Shown one piece after another: positions 1 through 11,110 of a stretch of 64,000 nt of DNA. This DNA comes from Epiperipatus broadwayi (Eukaryota > Onychophora > Udeonychophora > Euonychophora > Peripatidae), in assembly GCA_028023455.1 (NCBI GenBank), contig JAQFVV010000144.1:312001-376000 (forward strand). Direction: 5' to 3'. The stretch's first letter is position 1, and each line of letters opens with the position of its first letter. The notes beneath the pieces were generated by a model. It made no database searches and was not told where the DNA came from. It was given only the letters and a program-made list of their open reading frames with translations. The position numbers were made by a program, and so were the translations under genes.

Positions 1-1058
1 TGGCTTGAGACAGAGAAAGGGTGGTGCACTGGCTGGTTGTCTACCCCATGGTCATTTTACTGGACTCTCTGGTATATTGCTTCATATCTTCCTTTTTTAT
101 ATATCTAATAATAATTAGGACTATTAATAAATTTTTATATGCTGTCTCGAATGGTTACTCGAATCCACAAAAGACAAGAGTTCTTAAAAGAACTGTATAA
201 TGGATTTGTTCTTAAGAATGTCACTAATAGTCCTGTTCATAAATTAATCTCTTAGTATCTGGTTGCTTGGAGAATTCTGGAGCCAAAAAAGTGAATAACT
301 TGCCCAGAATGACTGCCAAAAAAAGAATGAATCTCCCAGTACTGACTAACTTATCAAAATCACCCATAAGAACCAATTCAGATAGCCCTCTGAGAAGTAT
401 GAATCAGCCAATTCTTTTAATTTAGCTTATCACTTAGATTATAACATTGCTTACAATTTTTCTGATTAAATTTTACATTTTAGGGTTTGATATAATGAGT
501 AGTTTCCATCTTGATTGCTCAGACCACTTGATTACAGCTATTCAATTCAAAAGAATTTTTATTTTATATTAAAAAAAAAGATAACATTTTAATTATAGCA
601 TTATCAAACATTTTGCTTTTGGTCAGATTTTTGCAAAAGCAATTAACATTCTTTGTTTATAGAATAAAATTAGTTTTTAGAGAAGTAATTAAAAAAATAA
701 AAAATATATACAAGTATGTTGGAACAATTACTTCAATTATTTATTTTACTAATACGTTCTAACATTTGATTCATTTGTTTAATAAAGATTGTTTTTCTCT
801 ATTTGAATTTTCCAGAGAAAAGCAAAATATATAAAGGTGATAAATTATAAAAAATATACTAAAAAATAAAATAAAAAATACATGAGTTTATTATATGTGT
901 ACAATATTTCTGTGTCAATTTCATGTTACTTTAAATTGGTATGTGTGGGTATTTTAATCCTCAGACCCAACTTCCTTTTAATCTAGCACATTTTTATATT
1001 TGTTGTGTTTAATACAGACTTTGTGCAAGGCCATTTGATAATGCCTGGCACAATATAT
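1..1058. other. AT-rich sequence, no gene seen
   Basis: Low-complexity A/T-rich DNA upstream of the first LTR. Every reading frame is broken by frequent stops, and I see no transposon hallmark or exon-like stretch. Confidence 0.6.
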
Positions 1059-2822
1059 AGTAACACTAGAAAAATATATGTTATAAAACTTACAAATATC
1101 TGCATTACATATTTCACAATTTAAAAATATATGACCAGATTTATTAAAAAAAGAGGGGAAAATCAAATAAATGAGAAAAGTCAAAAGTAATAATTAATTA
1201 AGAAATGGTTTGAAAACATAATTTTAAAAGTAAAAGATTGCATTATATTATGCTTTTAAAATAGAGTAAAACTATTAAAAGTGAGTGGTGAAAGGAATTA
1301 GAAAGAAAAGGATTTAAAAAAAACTCCTTTTGATAAATTAAAAAAATAAGTTAAAAGAATAAGTGTGTAAAAATAAATATTAGTGAAAAATCTAGAATAA
1401 AAAGGATTAATTAATTAATCAATATAAGAAAACTTTTTGAATGCCAGTAAAGATTGCTGGCTGATAATAAAATCAAAACCAATAATGCTAATCATTAAAA
1501 ACTATGTAAGCTATTTATTCAATAAATGTGAAGAGATAGTAGATTAATATAGAAAAAAGATTAGATTAAGGGAAAATGTAAAAATCAATTAGATTAAAAA
1601 AACAAAATTTAATTAAAAAAATAGATTTAAAGTATGATTAAAACTGAAGATGTGATAAGGAAAGGAACAATGGGAGAGAAAAAAGTATAAAAGGTTGCAA
1701 CTAGCTATTGTTATTCTGCTCTTGAGTCTGTACATTACTCCAATCCTTTATGCTATTAATGATTCATTATGTTGTTCATTGCTCCAGCCATTCAGAAATC
1801 TAAGGACAGAATAGAGCCAGTCATTACCACTATGGAAAATATTATTGCAGAAGCTGCAGTACTAGCAACATGCATTGCTAGACTGCATTAGAAGTGTTTG
1901 ACTGAGCTTCAAGCCCCAAAGTCATTTGCCAAAAATTCAACAGTCCACATTTGGAACCAACTCTTGAAACCAACACTTAAATCACAAGATAAGATGCTGC
2001 CACTAATCTCTCCCTATTGTCAAGTCAAAGAATGGAAGACAAGCCCCGAAACCATCAATGGAGGCCAAAAAGCCCACTGGTTGGAAAGTAACACTAATGC
2101 ATACCAAAACCAAATGAACTGTCATCTAATATCATGAAAACCTAGGTAATATATTTTTCCATAATAATTTTCTATAAGACAATTTTTGCTTAATTAGTAT
2201 CTTGGTCTATTGTCTCTATTTTGTTACTGCATCATCAATTTAAAGTTATAAATAATTGTATATGTTAGGTTAAATGCACTTGATCTTATGATTAAGAGTA
2301 GGAGCTAGCCTGGGATATGTCAAATGCTGAATTGTATGCCTTTTGCTTGAGAATGCTTGTTATATAATATATTGTCAGCTTTCACCTGAGTTTGATTTTC
2401 AAAACAAACAAAATGCTTGGGATTGCAGAGTTTTTGTTCCAGCAGTCAATGTGGGCCATGGTCAGGAAATGCGGTCATGTTATACTTTGTATAGGCTGAT
2501 CTGGCTGTCAATATCATTGATGGTTTTGCTATCAATGGTATTCTGCTCTCTGCTTGAAGGACTGGTCTATTCCCATAATATTAAAGATATAAAATAATAA
2601 TTACCAAGAAGTTATGTACTAAGCATGATAATAAGCTTAGTTAAAGTCAAGAGATATTAAAGTAAATGTTAAAACTTATTAGAGTGTAGATATTAAAACT
2701 TAGTTAAAAGCAAGATTTTAAAATTAAGATATTAAAACTTTCTAAAACTAAAAGATACACTAATTATATTTACAAGTATTTAAAACTAGTCATAATATGG
2801 TAAATTCAGGGAATCCAGTTCA
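1059..2822 (+). repeat. 5' LTR
   Basis: Matches 5055-8156 along its whole length once the insertion there is removed, starting near GTAACACTAG and ending GGGAATCCAGTTCA. A TATA-like AGTATAAAAGG at 1684-1694 could be the transcription start signal. The 3' third is relatively less AT-rich. The two LTRs differ at many positions, so the insertion is old. The exact left border is uncertain by a few bases: the other LTR starts TGTAAC, this one AGTAAC. Confidence 0.72.
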
Positions 2823-2824
2823 AA

Positions 2825-2842
2825 TGGTGCTTAACGTGGGGC
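2825..2842 (+). promoter_or_regulatory. Primer-binding site, tRNA-Lys type
   Basis: TGGTGCTTAACGTGGGGC lies two bases after the 5' LTR. It equals the well-known tRNA-Lys-primed site TGGCGCCCAACGTGGGGC except for three C-to-T changes, the pattern expected from methyl-CpG or deamination decay. Position and sequence together make this the best evidence that the flanking repeats are LTRs. Confidence 0.72.
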
Positions 2843-5054
2843 AGAAGTACCATAAATGACCCAAAATAATTAGAATTTAAAATTATAAAGTCTGCAACTA
2901 AGCATTAAATTAAACATGAAATTGTATAGTAATAAAAGTGAAATCGATGAGCAATGTGAGAAGAGAAATATACCAAGTCAAACAAATTATAATATTAAAT
3001 ATAAAATAATTAAAAATATAAAATAAAAAGAGTAAGATATATAATGTAAATAAAAAGGAGAGAGAAGAAATATGGTCAGAGATTAATAATTTATTATTGG
3101 GGGTTGTTTATAGTCAAGTGGAAATTAGAGAGGACTGGACATTTTGAGCTAATCGAATACTTTCTTTGATTAAAATAATTAAAAAATAATGAAAATAAAG
3201 AAACAGAAAGAAAGCAATATAAAAGAAAATGAAATCATGAAATTGTTTGAGGAAATGTTTGAGTAATATGAGAAATGTTTAAATAAATAGAATAATTAAT
3301 ATAGGAGATGATGATAGCCCGACTAGAAGATGGGAAAATAATAGAAAGTATGGACTTGAGTATAAAATAGTTAAAATATAAATGAGATAAAGTTGAAAAT
3401 AAACATGAAAGTGCATATAAGTATACACAATTAAATAGCATGAATACATTAAAGAAACCTGCAGAAAATAAGCCTGATTCAGAAATTAAGCCAGAACAAG
3501 AAAATATTTCTGACTCAAATGATAACATTGAATCTGAAAATAAAGATGTGTCAGAAATAAAACATAGTGAAAAGAAAGTTTTTCAGGAAGAAAAAATGAT
3601 AGGTAATATGGAATTACATTCAAATAGTGAAGACAATCATAGGAAGGAAAAGACATAAAATACCAGAAAAGATATTCCGTAATTAAATTTTCCTTACAGT
3701 CCACTCTTAAACCAAAGACAACAGAAAGAAAACAAAGTTTAAAATGAAAAAAACTAAAAAACACAAGCAAGAAACAGACAAAAGAAAGGAATATATCATA
3801 AAATTAGTTAGAAGAAAAAGAACCACCTGACAAAGGTTAGGGGGCTTTAGGATTTAAATTAAGTGGATGGACTTTTTTTTAAAAAAAATCTGTTTATTGT
3901 ACATAGATTATGAGAATGGAAATAATGTTAAACAAATAAAATAAAATGTTTTTTGTTTTGAAAGTTAATAATGTAAAGGAAATAGAGTTAAATAGAAAAA
4001 ATAAAGTGGGATTTTTATTTGATAATCAAGACACACAATGATGATAAAAGAGTAGATAAATGGGAATTAAATGAGAATTTGTTACTGAGAATAAAGTAAA
4101 TAAAAAGTTTAGAGTAAATGTATAAAAATAAAATAAAAGTTTAGTATAGAGAATCAAAAATATGAAAATAAAAGTAAATAAGTTGAATAAAGCTATAATA
4201 AATAGAATTGTCTATAATAAAAAGAAAAATTAAATGTTGCAAAATAATTTTTCAAGTAGATGTAGATTGTATTTAAGTTAGTAGGATCATGGAGGGAGGG
4301 GGGAGGTGCAAATAAAGGTTGATGAAGATGTGATATAAGTGTAGACTGTTGCTGTGTGAATGTAAGATCTATAATGGGCATGAAAACTGAAAGGATCAAC
4401 CAATAGGATGAGGATCTAATAGAATGGTCCTGGATCCATCCAACACACTGGGAAATGTTGTCCCAGTATCTAATTTAAAATAAATGTGTGCATTGGAAAG
4501 AGAATTCCAGAGAAAGCCACAAGTCAGTTTTGTTGGAAGGAAAATTCTCAACATCATATAATAAATAAACCTCATTTTATCATAACTTGAATGAACAGTC
4601 AATGAATACTTCCATTTGCAGTGACCTTATATTTTCTAGGATGCAGATCTAAGGGAGAAAGTCCTGGGCTCATTCAGCATACTGGTAGAGAGATTACGAG
4701 CATATTAAAAAGTAATGTTTTAGTATTGATTATTGCATAAGTTGAGTATAAGCAGATGTGTTCTGCCACTCACAGCATTCACATTTTTTATAAAAAACAT
4801 TGGAAAGATGCATGTTATCCCTGGTGTTCTTCATATAAGACATAATGTAGATCATGGCCTGTGAAATAAGAGCAGCATAGGAAAGATAACCCTGTGTGGT
4901 TTGTTTATCTGTATGCAATTCAAAATTTATTTTAGATAAAAATTAATAAATAAATAAATAAAAATGATGAATCAAACAGTAAATAAAAAATAAAATGCCA
5001 AAGCTAAAATGGGTCAAATTGACACATTTTATCTCTCAAACAAGGTGTGTGTGA
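2843..5054 (+). other. Interior of LTR element, no pol
   Basis: A/T-rich interior between the LTRs. It has one lysine/glutamate-rich ORF (3440-3658) and nothing resembling protease, RT, RNase H or integrase. A purine-rich run at about 4287-4310 (GGAGGGAGGGGGGAGG) resembles a polypurine tract but lies about 750 bases before the 3' LTR, so it cannot be the active one unless later sequence was inserted. Immediately upstream of the 3' LTR is only a weak GT/GA run. Confidence 0.5.
3440..3658 (+). CDS. Short charged ORF in LTR element interior, possible gag remnant
   Basis: A 72-residue ORF rich in Lys, Glu, Ser and Asn with no hydrophobic segment. It begins ATGAATACATTAAAGAAACC and ends KEKT-stop. 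After the stop the sequence stays purine-rich and lysine-coding in other frames (to about 3800), so a longer ORF may have decayed. It lies 600 bases after the primer-binding site, the place where gag is expected, but no capsid or zinc-knuckle motif is visible. In this base composition a chance ORF is also possible. Confidence 0.25.
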   Translation: MNTLKKPAENKPDSEIKPEQENISDSNDNIESENKDVSEIKHSEKKVFQEEKMIGNMELHSNSEDNHRKEKT

Positions 5055-5649
5055 TGTAACGCTAGTAAGGTATATATTGTAAGACTTACATATGTCTGTG
5101 TTACATATTTTATAATTTAAAAATTATGACCAGATTTATTTAAAAAGGGGGAAAAATCAAATAAATGAGAGTAATCAAAAGTAATAATTAAGAAGTGTTT
5201 TAAAATGTCTTAAATGTAAAAGATTGATTTATATTATGCTTTTAAAATAGAATAGAACAATTTATTAAAAGCGGGTGGGGAAAGGAATTAGAAAAAAAAA
5301 GAATTCAAAGAAAACTCCTTTTTATGAATTAAAAAATAAGTTAAAAGAATAAATGTGTAAAAATAAATATTAGTGAAAAATCTAAAATAAAAAGGATTAA
5401 TTAATCAGTCAATATAAGAAAACTTTTTGAATGCCAGTAATGATTGCTGGTGATAATAATATCGAAACCAATGATGGTAATAATTAAAAACTATGTAAAC
5501 TTTCTATTTGGTAAATGCGAATAGATAGTAGATTAATCTAGAAAAAAGCTTAGATTAAGAGAAAAGGTATTAATTACTTAGCCGGACTTGGTCACTTGAT
5601 GGCATTTTTGCCATTCAAAAACAATACTATGCAATGTTACTGGGCCACA

Positions 5650-5870
5650 ATTTTTAAAATATGGCAATTTTTTTTTTGGCTTTACGGTGAATTTTTTTGG
5701 CTTTATTGTAACTTTTTTTTTTGCATATACAGTGATTTTTTTGACTTTATTTGTATTACACAATTTCTATTTAGCACTGCAATTTTTAAAGTACGGTGAC
5801 TTTTTTTGGCTATACAGTGATTTTTTTGGCTTTATTTGTATTACGCGATTTCTGTTTAGCAATTTTTAAA
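5650..5870 (+). repeat. T-rich internal repeats (TTTTTTGGCTTTA type)
   Basis: Repeated runs of T followed by GGCTTTAYNGTGA or GGCTATACAGTGA, plus TTTGTATTACRCRATTTCT twice about 90 bp apart. They are inside the TIR element, and ORFs through them are compositional artefacts. Confidence 0.6.
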
Positions 5871-5966
5871 AACAACTTTTACTATTAATTAAATTTTTTT
5901 GTCCTTTGATTTTTTCCTATGTCTTTAATTTTTTTATTTTTAGGGTTTTTTTTACTTCCTACTAAC

Positions 5967-6165
5967 AAATTACAATAATAAAAATAATACACAAACACAT
6001 CTTTACCACTGATATAGTAAAACTTTTATCTTTAAAACCAATTTCTATTACCTTTTTTTAAAAATAAATTACAATAATAAAAATAATACACAAACACATC
6101 TTTTACCACTGATATAGTAAAACTTTAATTTTTAAAACCAATTTCTATTACCTTTTTTTAAAAAT
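5967..6165 (+). repeat. Tandem duplication, about 99 bp x 2
   Basis: AAATTACAATAATAAAAATA ... ATTACCTTTTTTTAAAAATA occurs twice in direct tandem (starts 5967 and 6066) with only a few differences, inside the TIR element. Confidence 0.8.
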
Positions 6166-8159
6166 AAAAACAAACCAAAAATAACTTTTATCTTAATGAT
6201 GACAAAGTATTTCTCAATCCACCCACTCCTAAAACAATAAAAAAAAAGGCTCAAAATTTTTGACTTTTTCAACTTTCGTTTTTTTGTTTACTTATTTATG
6301 TCATAGAATCACAACCTTCTTTTTTGGAAATGTGCAATCGAATACCTTCAGTTGCAGGAGCCTGACTGACATTGGCATCTGGCCCAATTTGAAAATCTTC
6401 TTGCTGCTGTGTGTCATTTTATTTGTCCCATATTTTCTCTTGAAAGGGTTACTTTGCACATGAGCTCAGCTGAATCATGTTCAGCCCTATCCTTTGACAA
6501 TTTTTTTCACATTCCAAGTTATATAGGGAAGGGTGGGGTGGTGTGACAATTCTTAATGAGTCAGACTGCATGATTTAAGTAGAAATGAAATTACTCTGCT
6601 ATGGACATTTCAAAAGTTGTGGCCATTTCAAATCCAGACACTGTCAGATGATACAGTACCCAATTGTGAATTATGTGAATTCACATAAAGTGTCATGAAG
6701 CACAAAACAGGCTGAAATATTTTTGTGCAATGCCATCAAGCAGCCTGAAATGGTTAAGATAAACAACTGTTTTCTTAGCTGTAAGTCTAGACCACATAAA
6801 TGGCATTTGTAGGTGTTGTTGGCTAACCAGAACACCATCAAGTGGCCAAGCCCGGCTAAGTAATTAGTACCAGAGAAAATGTAAAAATCAATTAGATTAA
6901 AGAAAATATAAAATTTAATAAAAAATAGATTTAAGGTATGATAAAAACTAAAACTATGATAAGGAAAGGAACAATTGGAGAGAAAAAAAGCCTAAAAGGT
7001 CACTACTGACTATGATTATTACTCTGCTTTTGAGTCTAAATTATTTTGGTCTTCATGCCATTACTGATTCATTACATTATTCATTGCTCCAGAGATTCAG
7101 AAATGGGTCAGTCATTACTGCTGTGAAAAATATTATTGCAGAAGCTGCAAACAATCATTGCTAGACCACCTTAGAAGCGTTTGACTGCTTCAGGCCCCAG
7201 AATCCTCTGCCAAAAATTAACTGTTCATGCCTGGAACCAATGCCCAGAAACAATGCTGATGCTGTCACTATTACTCTCTCTCTCCCATTATCAAGCTGAA
7301 GAATGGAAGACAAGCCCTGAAACCAGCAATGGAGACCGAAAGTCAACCGGTTGGAAAATAACACTAATGCAAACCAAAGCCACATGAACTGTATCATCAT
7401 GTAATATCACAAGAACCTAGGTAATATATTATTCCATAATAATTGTCTATAGACACTTTATTTTTAAATGAAATGAACTTTAACAGTCTGATTAATCATT
7501 TATATTTTCAGTAATTTTGATATTGTTATGTTATATTAAATGTGTGCATGAATTTTCTTAATTATTATCTTGGTTTTTTCTTCTCTCTTGTAATGTTAAA
7601 TCTGCTAGATTCCATGATTAAGAGTAGGAGCTAGCCTGGGATATGTCAAACACTGGATTGTGTGCCTGTAGTCTAAACATACCAGCTATATAATATATGG
7701 TCAGCTGATGCCTAAGTTTTATCCTAAAAAATGCTTTGGATTGCAAGGTTTTTGTTCCAGCAGTCACAGTGGGCCATGGTCAGGAAACATGGTTGTGTTA
7801 AGCTTTGTATAGCCCGATCTGGCCATGGGCATTATTGATGGTTATGCTATTAATGGTATTCTCCTCTCTGCTAGAAGGGCCAGTCCATTCCCATAGTATT
7901 AAAGATATAAAATAATAATTACCAGAAGTTATGTACTAAGCATCATAATAAGCTTAGTTAAAGTGAAGAGATATTAACATAAATATTAAAACGTATAAAG
8001 TGTAGATATTAAAGTTTAGATATTAAAATTTAGTTAAAAGCAAGATATTAAAACTTAGTTAAAAGTCAAGATATTAACACTTCCTAAAGCCAAAAGGTTA
8101 TGTGTAAAAATATTTTAAACTAGACATCATATGGTAAGTTCGGGGAATTCAGTTCACTA

Positions 8160-8835
8160 TATATGGGAGATGATGATCTAGATCAAATGATGCTGCTCAG
8201 TCAGCTCAAAAATGTATATTGCAGATTATTTATCTTTTTCACATATATATGATCAAGTGTATCATTTGTATATGACAGAGTGGATGAAGGGAGCTTAAAT
8301 GCCTGTGTTTTTAATTCACCCTAACTACATCTAGCTTAAATATATATACTATACTTTTATGTAAACATGACAGATTTAGCTGTATTCTGCTCATTATTCT
8401 TCTGTGTATTTAAATGGTCTTAAGACCCTACATATGAGGAATCAGAATGACTCATGGTCAATATGGATATGACAACAAAATTGGCAGACAATTGGCAGAC
8501 AAGGGTTTGAACATGCTATAATCAGATTTTCCATGATATGGATGGTTGAAGAGTTGGTGAGTGGAGAGAATTGAAGCCTGTTCATTAAAGTGTGTAGATT
8601 TATTATCTTAATACAAACTGAGCAATGATTATATATGTGTGTGGCAGATGATGATCTGAACCAACTGATGAGTGCTGATTCAGCATGAAATACATATATT
8701 GAAGATTATTTATCCTTTCACATGTTTGTGGTCATGTGTATCAGTTTGTATAAGATGGAGTGATTGACTAAAGGGAGCGTGATAGTCTGGGTTTAAATGC
8801 TTTCTTATTACATGTTATATATTGAAACAGACATG
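8160..8835 (+). repeat. SINE-B tandem array, about 1.5 units
   Basis: Two copies (about 8165-8345 and 8640-8830) of GATGATCYRRACCAACTGATG ... TTATTTATC...CACATGT ... TAAGATGGAGTGA ... GTCTGGGTTTAAAT, joined by a spacer of about 290 bp, giving a period near 460 bp. The same unit occurs at 40236-41700. The segment before the GTCTGGGTT(T/C)AAAT motif resembles a tRNA A-box/B-box pair, so I read this as a tRNA-derived SINE or satellite unit. Confidence 0.6.
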
Positions 8836-10139
8836 CGCTCTTTCACGTATATGTTTAGAATATCCCCCCCCCCCACCATTAAAATGACATAGGTTAAAAC
8901 CAAGTCATAAATAATATTTTGTCAGACTAGTGATATTTTAAAAAAGACTAATGATATTTTAAAAAAAGTCTAATAATATTTTAAGGAAAACTAAATATTT
9001 TAAAGAAAAGGAAGAAATAATGAAATTTGACCACAATTAAAATTGATAATTTGGTCAAATTAAAAGGAAATCAAACACATTTATAGTGCAATTAAAAAGA
9101 GCATAAAGTATAATATTTAGCTTTATTTATATTAAAACTACCAAGTTAAAATGCACTCAAATAAAATCAGATTGAAGAAAACTTCTAAGGCAGAATAACT
9201 GTAGTATAAATTAAAGGTGTTAAGTCATCATGCAGCAGGCAAGAAAAATTAAGATTCTAAAACACAAGTAAGGTAGATAATTGAAAATAGTCACTAATTA
9301 AAAGTCTGTTCTTGCCAAAGAGAAACTGTCCAATGATCTAAGGGATCCAAAATGCAGACAAGAATGAAAACACACTGCCACCAATGGGAGAAAAAGGACA
9401 GATAAGGTGAATCCATTTGTCAGAAAAATATATAAATAGGCTGCAAAATCATTAGAAATTGTTAATTGATTCAGAGATACAAGATTCATGAATTGATACA
9501 AGATTTATCTACTAGACTACTAGGAAAGTGACTTCATGGAACCATCAAACAGCCTAATGAAAATTTATCCTAATATGACAGTCGGCTAGACTTGCTGGTT
9601 CTCTCTCCATCTGCAAACATGTGAACTCCAAGTCTTGCCTAGAAGTTTTAACCATTCAGCTTCAAGACAGACCCCCATTTATTTTGAAATGCAGTAATAA
9701 ACAAAGACATGAATTCACAGGTAAGCAATTACAAATGATTCAATTGATATAAAATATGAACTAAAATTATAGCTATTAATTTTTATAAAACAAAAGAGAG
9801 AAAATTTTATATTATTAGTCTTAAGAAAAGTTTTCCCAATCAATTATTAACTTCAGTCAAAAGTTGATGGATTGTCTGCGATAAAGTGTAAAGATCAATA
9901 AAGTGGTTTTAGGATATCGGTACTCTAGAAAATAACTGTAGTGAAAACCTGGATATAGATAGAAAAAAGTTATGATGGGAAGGTAGAGTAGTAGTAAAAA
10001 AGATGGCTGAACATCAAACTACAAAATGAAGTAAGTGGTCATAATTTTTCTAAGAAATAGATATTTAGAGACTGTGAGAAGGGAAAGAAGCATTAGTTTA
10101 AAGTCAGGAATAGCTACTAGGATGTGATAGAACCTGAAG
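8836..10139. other. AT-rich spacer, no gene seen
   Basis: Contains a poly-C run (8866-8876) and a short tandem ACTARTGATATTTTAAAAAA repeat (8928-9005). A less AT-rich patch at 9530-9680 (AAGTCTTGCCTAGAAG, AGACAGACCCCC) has no open frame of note. No exon is supported. Confidence 0.5.
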
Positions 10140-10410
10140 TTTATGTACAGTATAAAGTCTTAGGAATAAGTGACATTTGTATCTCGGAACGACACCGGTA
10201 ATAATTAAGCAGAGACTGTTTTCACATATTGTATATAATTATTGTGTTTAAGATTTTGTAAATAAAACAATTAAACTAATCATATAAAGGACTATTTAAT
10301 TGTGTGAAACTTATGGAAATGCACATACAGCTGGTAAATGAAGAATTTGAAATATAGCTTGACAAAACCTATAGAAAGTTCGTAACCCCTGTATACAGCA
10401 GAATGGCGCA
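10140..10410 (+). repeat. Putative 5' LTR/leader of the gypsy element
   Basis: Region before a TGGCGCAGATTGAC motif (10413-10426) that could be a primer-binding site directly after an LTR ending ...TACAGCA. An AATAAA lies inside (10260). No second copy exists in the window because the element is truncated at its 3' end, so the LTR cannot be confirmed here. Confidence 0.3.
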
Positions 10411-10555
10411 GATTGACTAAAAAAAAAAAAAAAATGGCGGGCAAAATCAAAAAGCAAAGAGGAAAAAAATTAATAGCTATGCATTGAATTGTTAGAATAT
10501 CCAATTAGTGAATATTTAAAGGACAATAGTGAAAAATAAAAATAAAATAATGAAA

Positions 10556-10697
10556 CGGTGTAAAAATACGGAATATTGTTTAATGGTGTAAAAATACGAG
10601 AATATTGTGTAACTGTATAAAAATATGAGAATACTGTGTAACCGTGTAAAAATTTGAGAATATTGTTTATCTGTGTAAAAAAATATGGGAATACAAA
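10556..10697 (+). repeat. Minisatellite, about 35 bp x 4
   Basis: Four to five degenerate units of GTGTAAAAATACGAGAATATTGTGTAAC directly upstream of the gypsy gag. Reading frames across it are simply the repeat translated. Confidence 0.75.
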
Positions 10698-10701
10698 CAA
10701 A

Positions 10702-11110
10702 ATGGTGATGTTGAATAGTAATATCTGTGAATTCGATATCAAAGATACGACAAATTGGAAAGCATACGTCGAACACATAGAATGCTATATGCTAGCAAAT
10801 GAAGTAGTTGAGAACAAACAAAAAGTAGCTAGGATACTGTTATTAGCAGGAAAGGACTTTTCCAAATTGTGAAACAGTTATGTGAGCCAAAACCCCCGGA
10901 AGATACAGCATACAAAGAAGTAAAAGAGAAGCTAAATATCTATTTCCAGCTGGCTACATTTAAATGGATATCTCATCTGCGTTTTAGGATGAGACAACAA
11001 TTGCTGAGAGAATGCTATACTGACTATGATATAACACTAAGAGCCTTGCTAAGCAATGTCAATTTGGATCTGAAATAGAGAATATACTTCTCGACCAATT
11101 ACTTTACGGA
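10702..11110 (+). pseudogene. Ty3/gypsy (Mag-like) gag, capsid part, frameshifted
   Basis: The first ORF portion (from ATG at 10702) carries CEFD...NWKAYVEHIECYMLANEV followed by KVARILL, the usual start of Mag-type gag, whose product forms the particle that packages the element RNA. It stops at 10872. The next block continues in another frame (10869-11078: LCEPKPPEDTAYKEVKEKL), matching the following capsid segment with the expected PDKPSxxTYxELVxxLxxHF pattern. Two frame breaks separate gag from the zinc-knuckle block, so it cannot be made as one protein. Orientation and spacing fit the downstream protease, RT and integrase remains. Confidence 0.75.

Larger units (their letters stand above)
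5566..6871. mobile_element. 1306 bp TIR transposon with 8 bp target duplication
   Basis: The left end reads GGTATTAATTACTTAGCCGG and the right end is its near-perfect inverse (CCGGCTAAGTAATTAGTACC). The inverted repeat continues inward through a TTGGYCACTTGATGG motif, about 40 bp in all. AGAGAAAA flanks both sides (5558-5565 and 6872-6879). The uninterrupted LTR at 1569-1576 has the single site AGGGAAAA, which is a true empty site. The interior is T-rich and internally repeated, with no clear transposase. An 8 bp duplication with GG-starting ends fits Merlin-type elements, and hAT, P and other 8 bp families are alternatives. Confidence 0.82.
1059..8156 (+). mobile_element. LTR retrotransposon, non-autonomous (LTR-interior-LTR)
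   Basis: Two direct copies of a roughly 1.76-1.79 kb sequence (1059-2822 and 5055-8156, the second carrying a 1.3 kb insertion) flank a 2.2 kb interior. The first copy ends in CA, and two bases later there is a primer-binding-site-like sequence resembling the complement of tRNA-Lys. The second copy also ends in ...GTTCA. The interior has no protease, reverse transcriptase or integrase, so the element is either internally deleted or non-autonomous and mobilised by another element. Target-site duplication cannot be decided because both flanks are TA-rich. The superfamily is unknown. The pairing of the LTRs is seen in the sequence; the mobilisation history is inference. Confidence 0.72.
5055..8156 (+). 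repeat. 3' LTR, interrupted by a TIR element
   Basis: Second copy of the LTR, starting TGTAACGCTAG and ending GGGAATTCAGTTCA. It is collinear with 1059-2822 apart from the 1306 bp insertion at 5566-6871 and its duplicated 8 bp target. Without these it is about 1.79 kb. The TATA-like motif of the other LTR is changed here (AGCCTAAAAGG). Confidence 0.72.

Noticed and set aside
1898-2137. 79-residue ORF and its relative at 7181-7387
   Set aside because: Both lie at the same place in the two LTRs but do not keep the same frame, so they are LTR sequence and not a gene.
10470-10778. Minus-strand ORFs of 86 and 102 residues
   Set aside because: Antisense of the gypsy minisatellite leader; Phe/Tyr repeats reflect the repeat unit.
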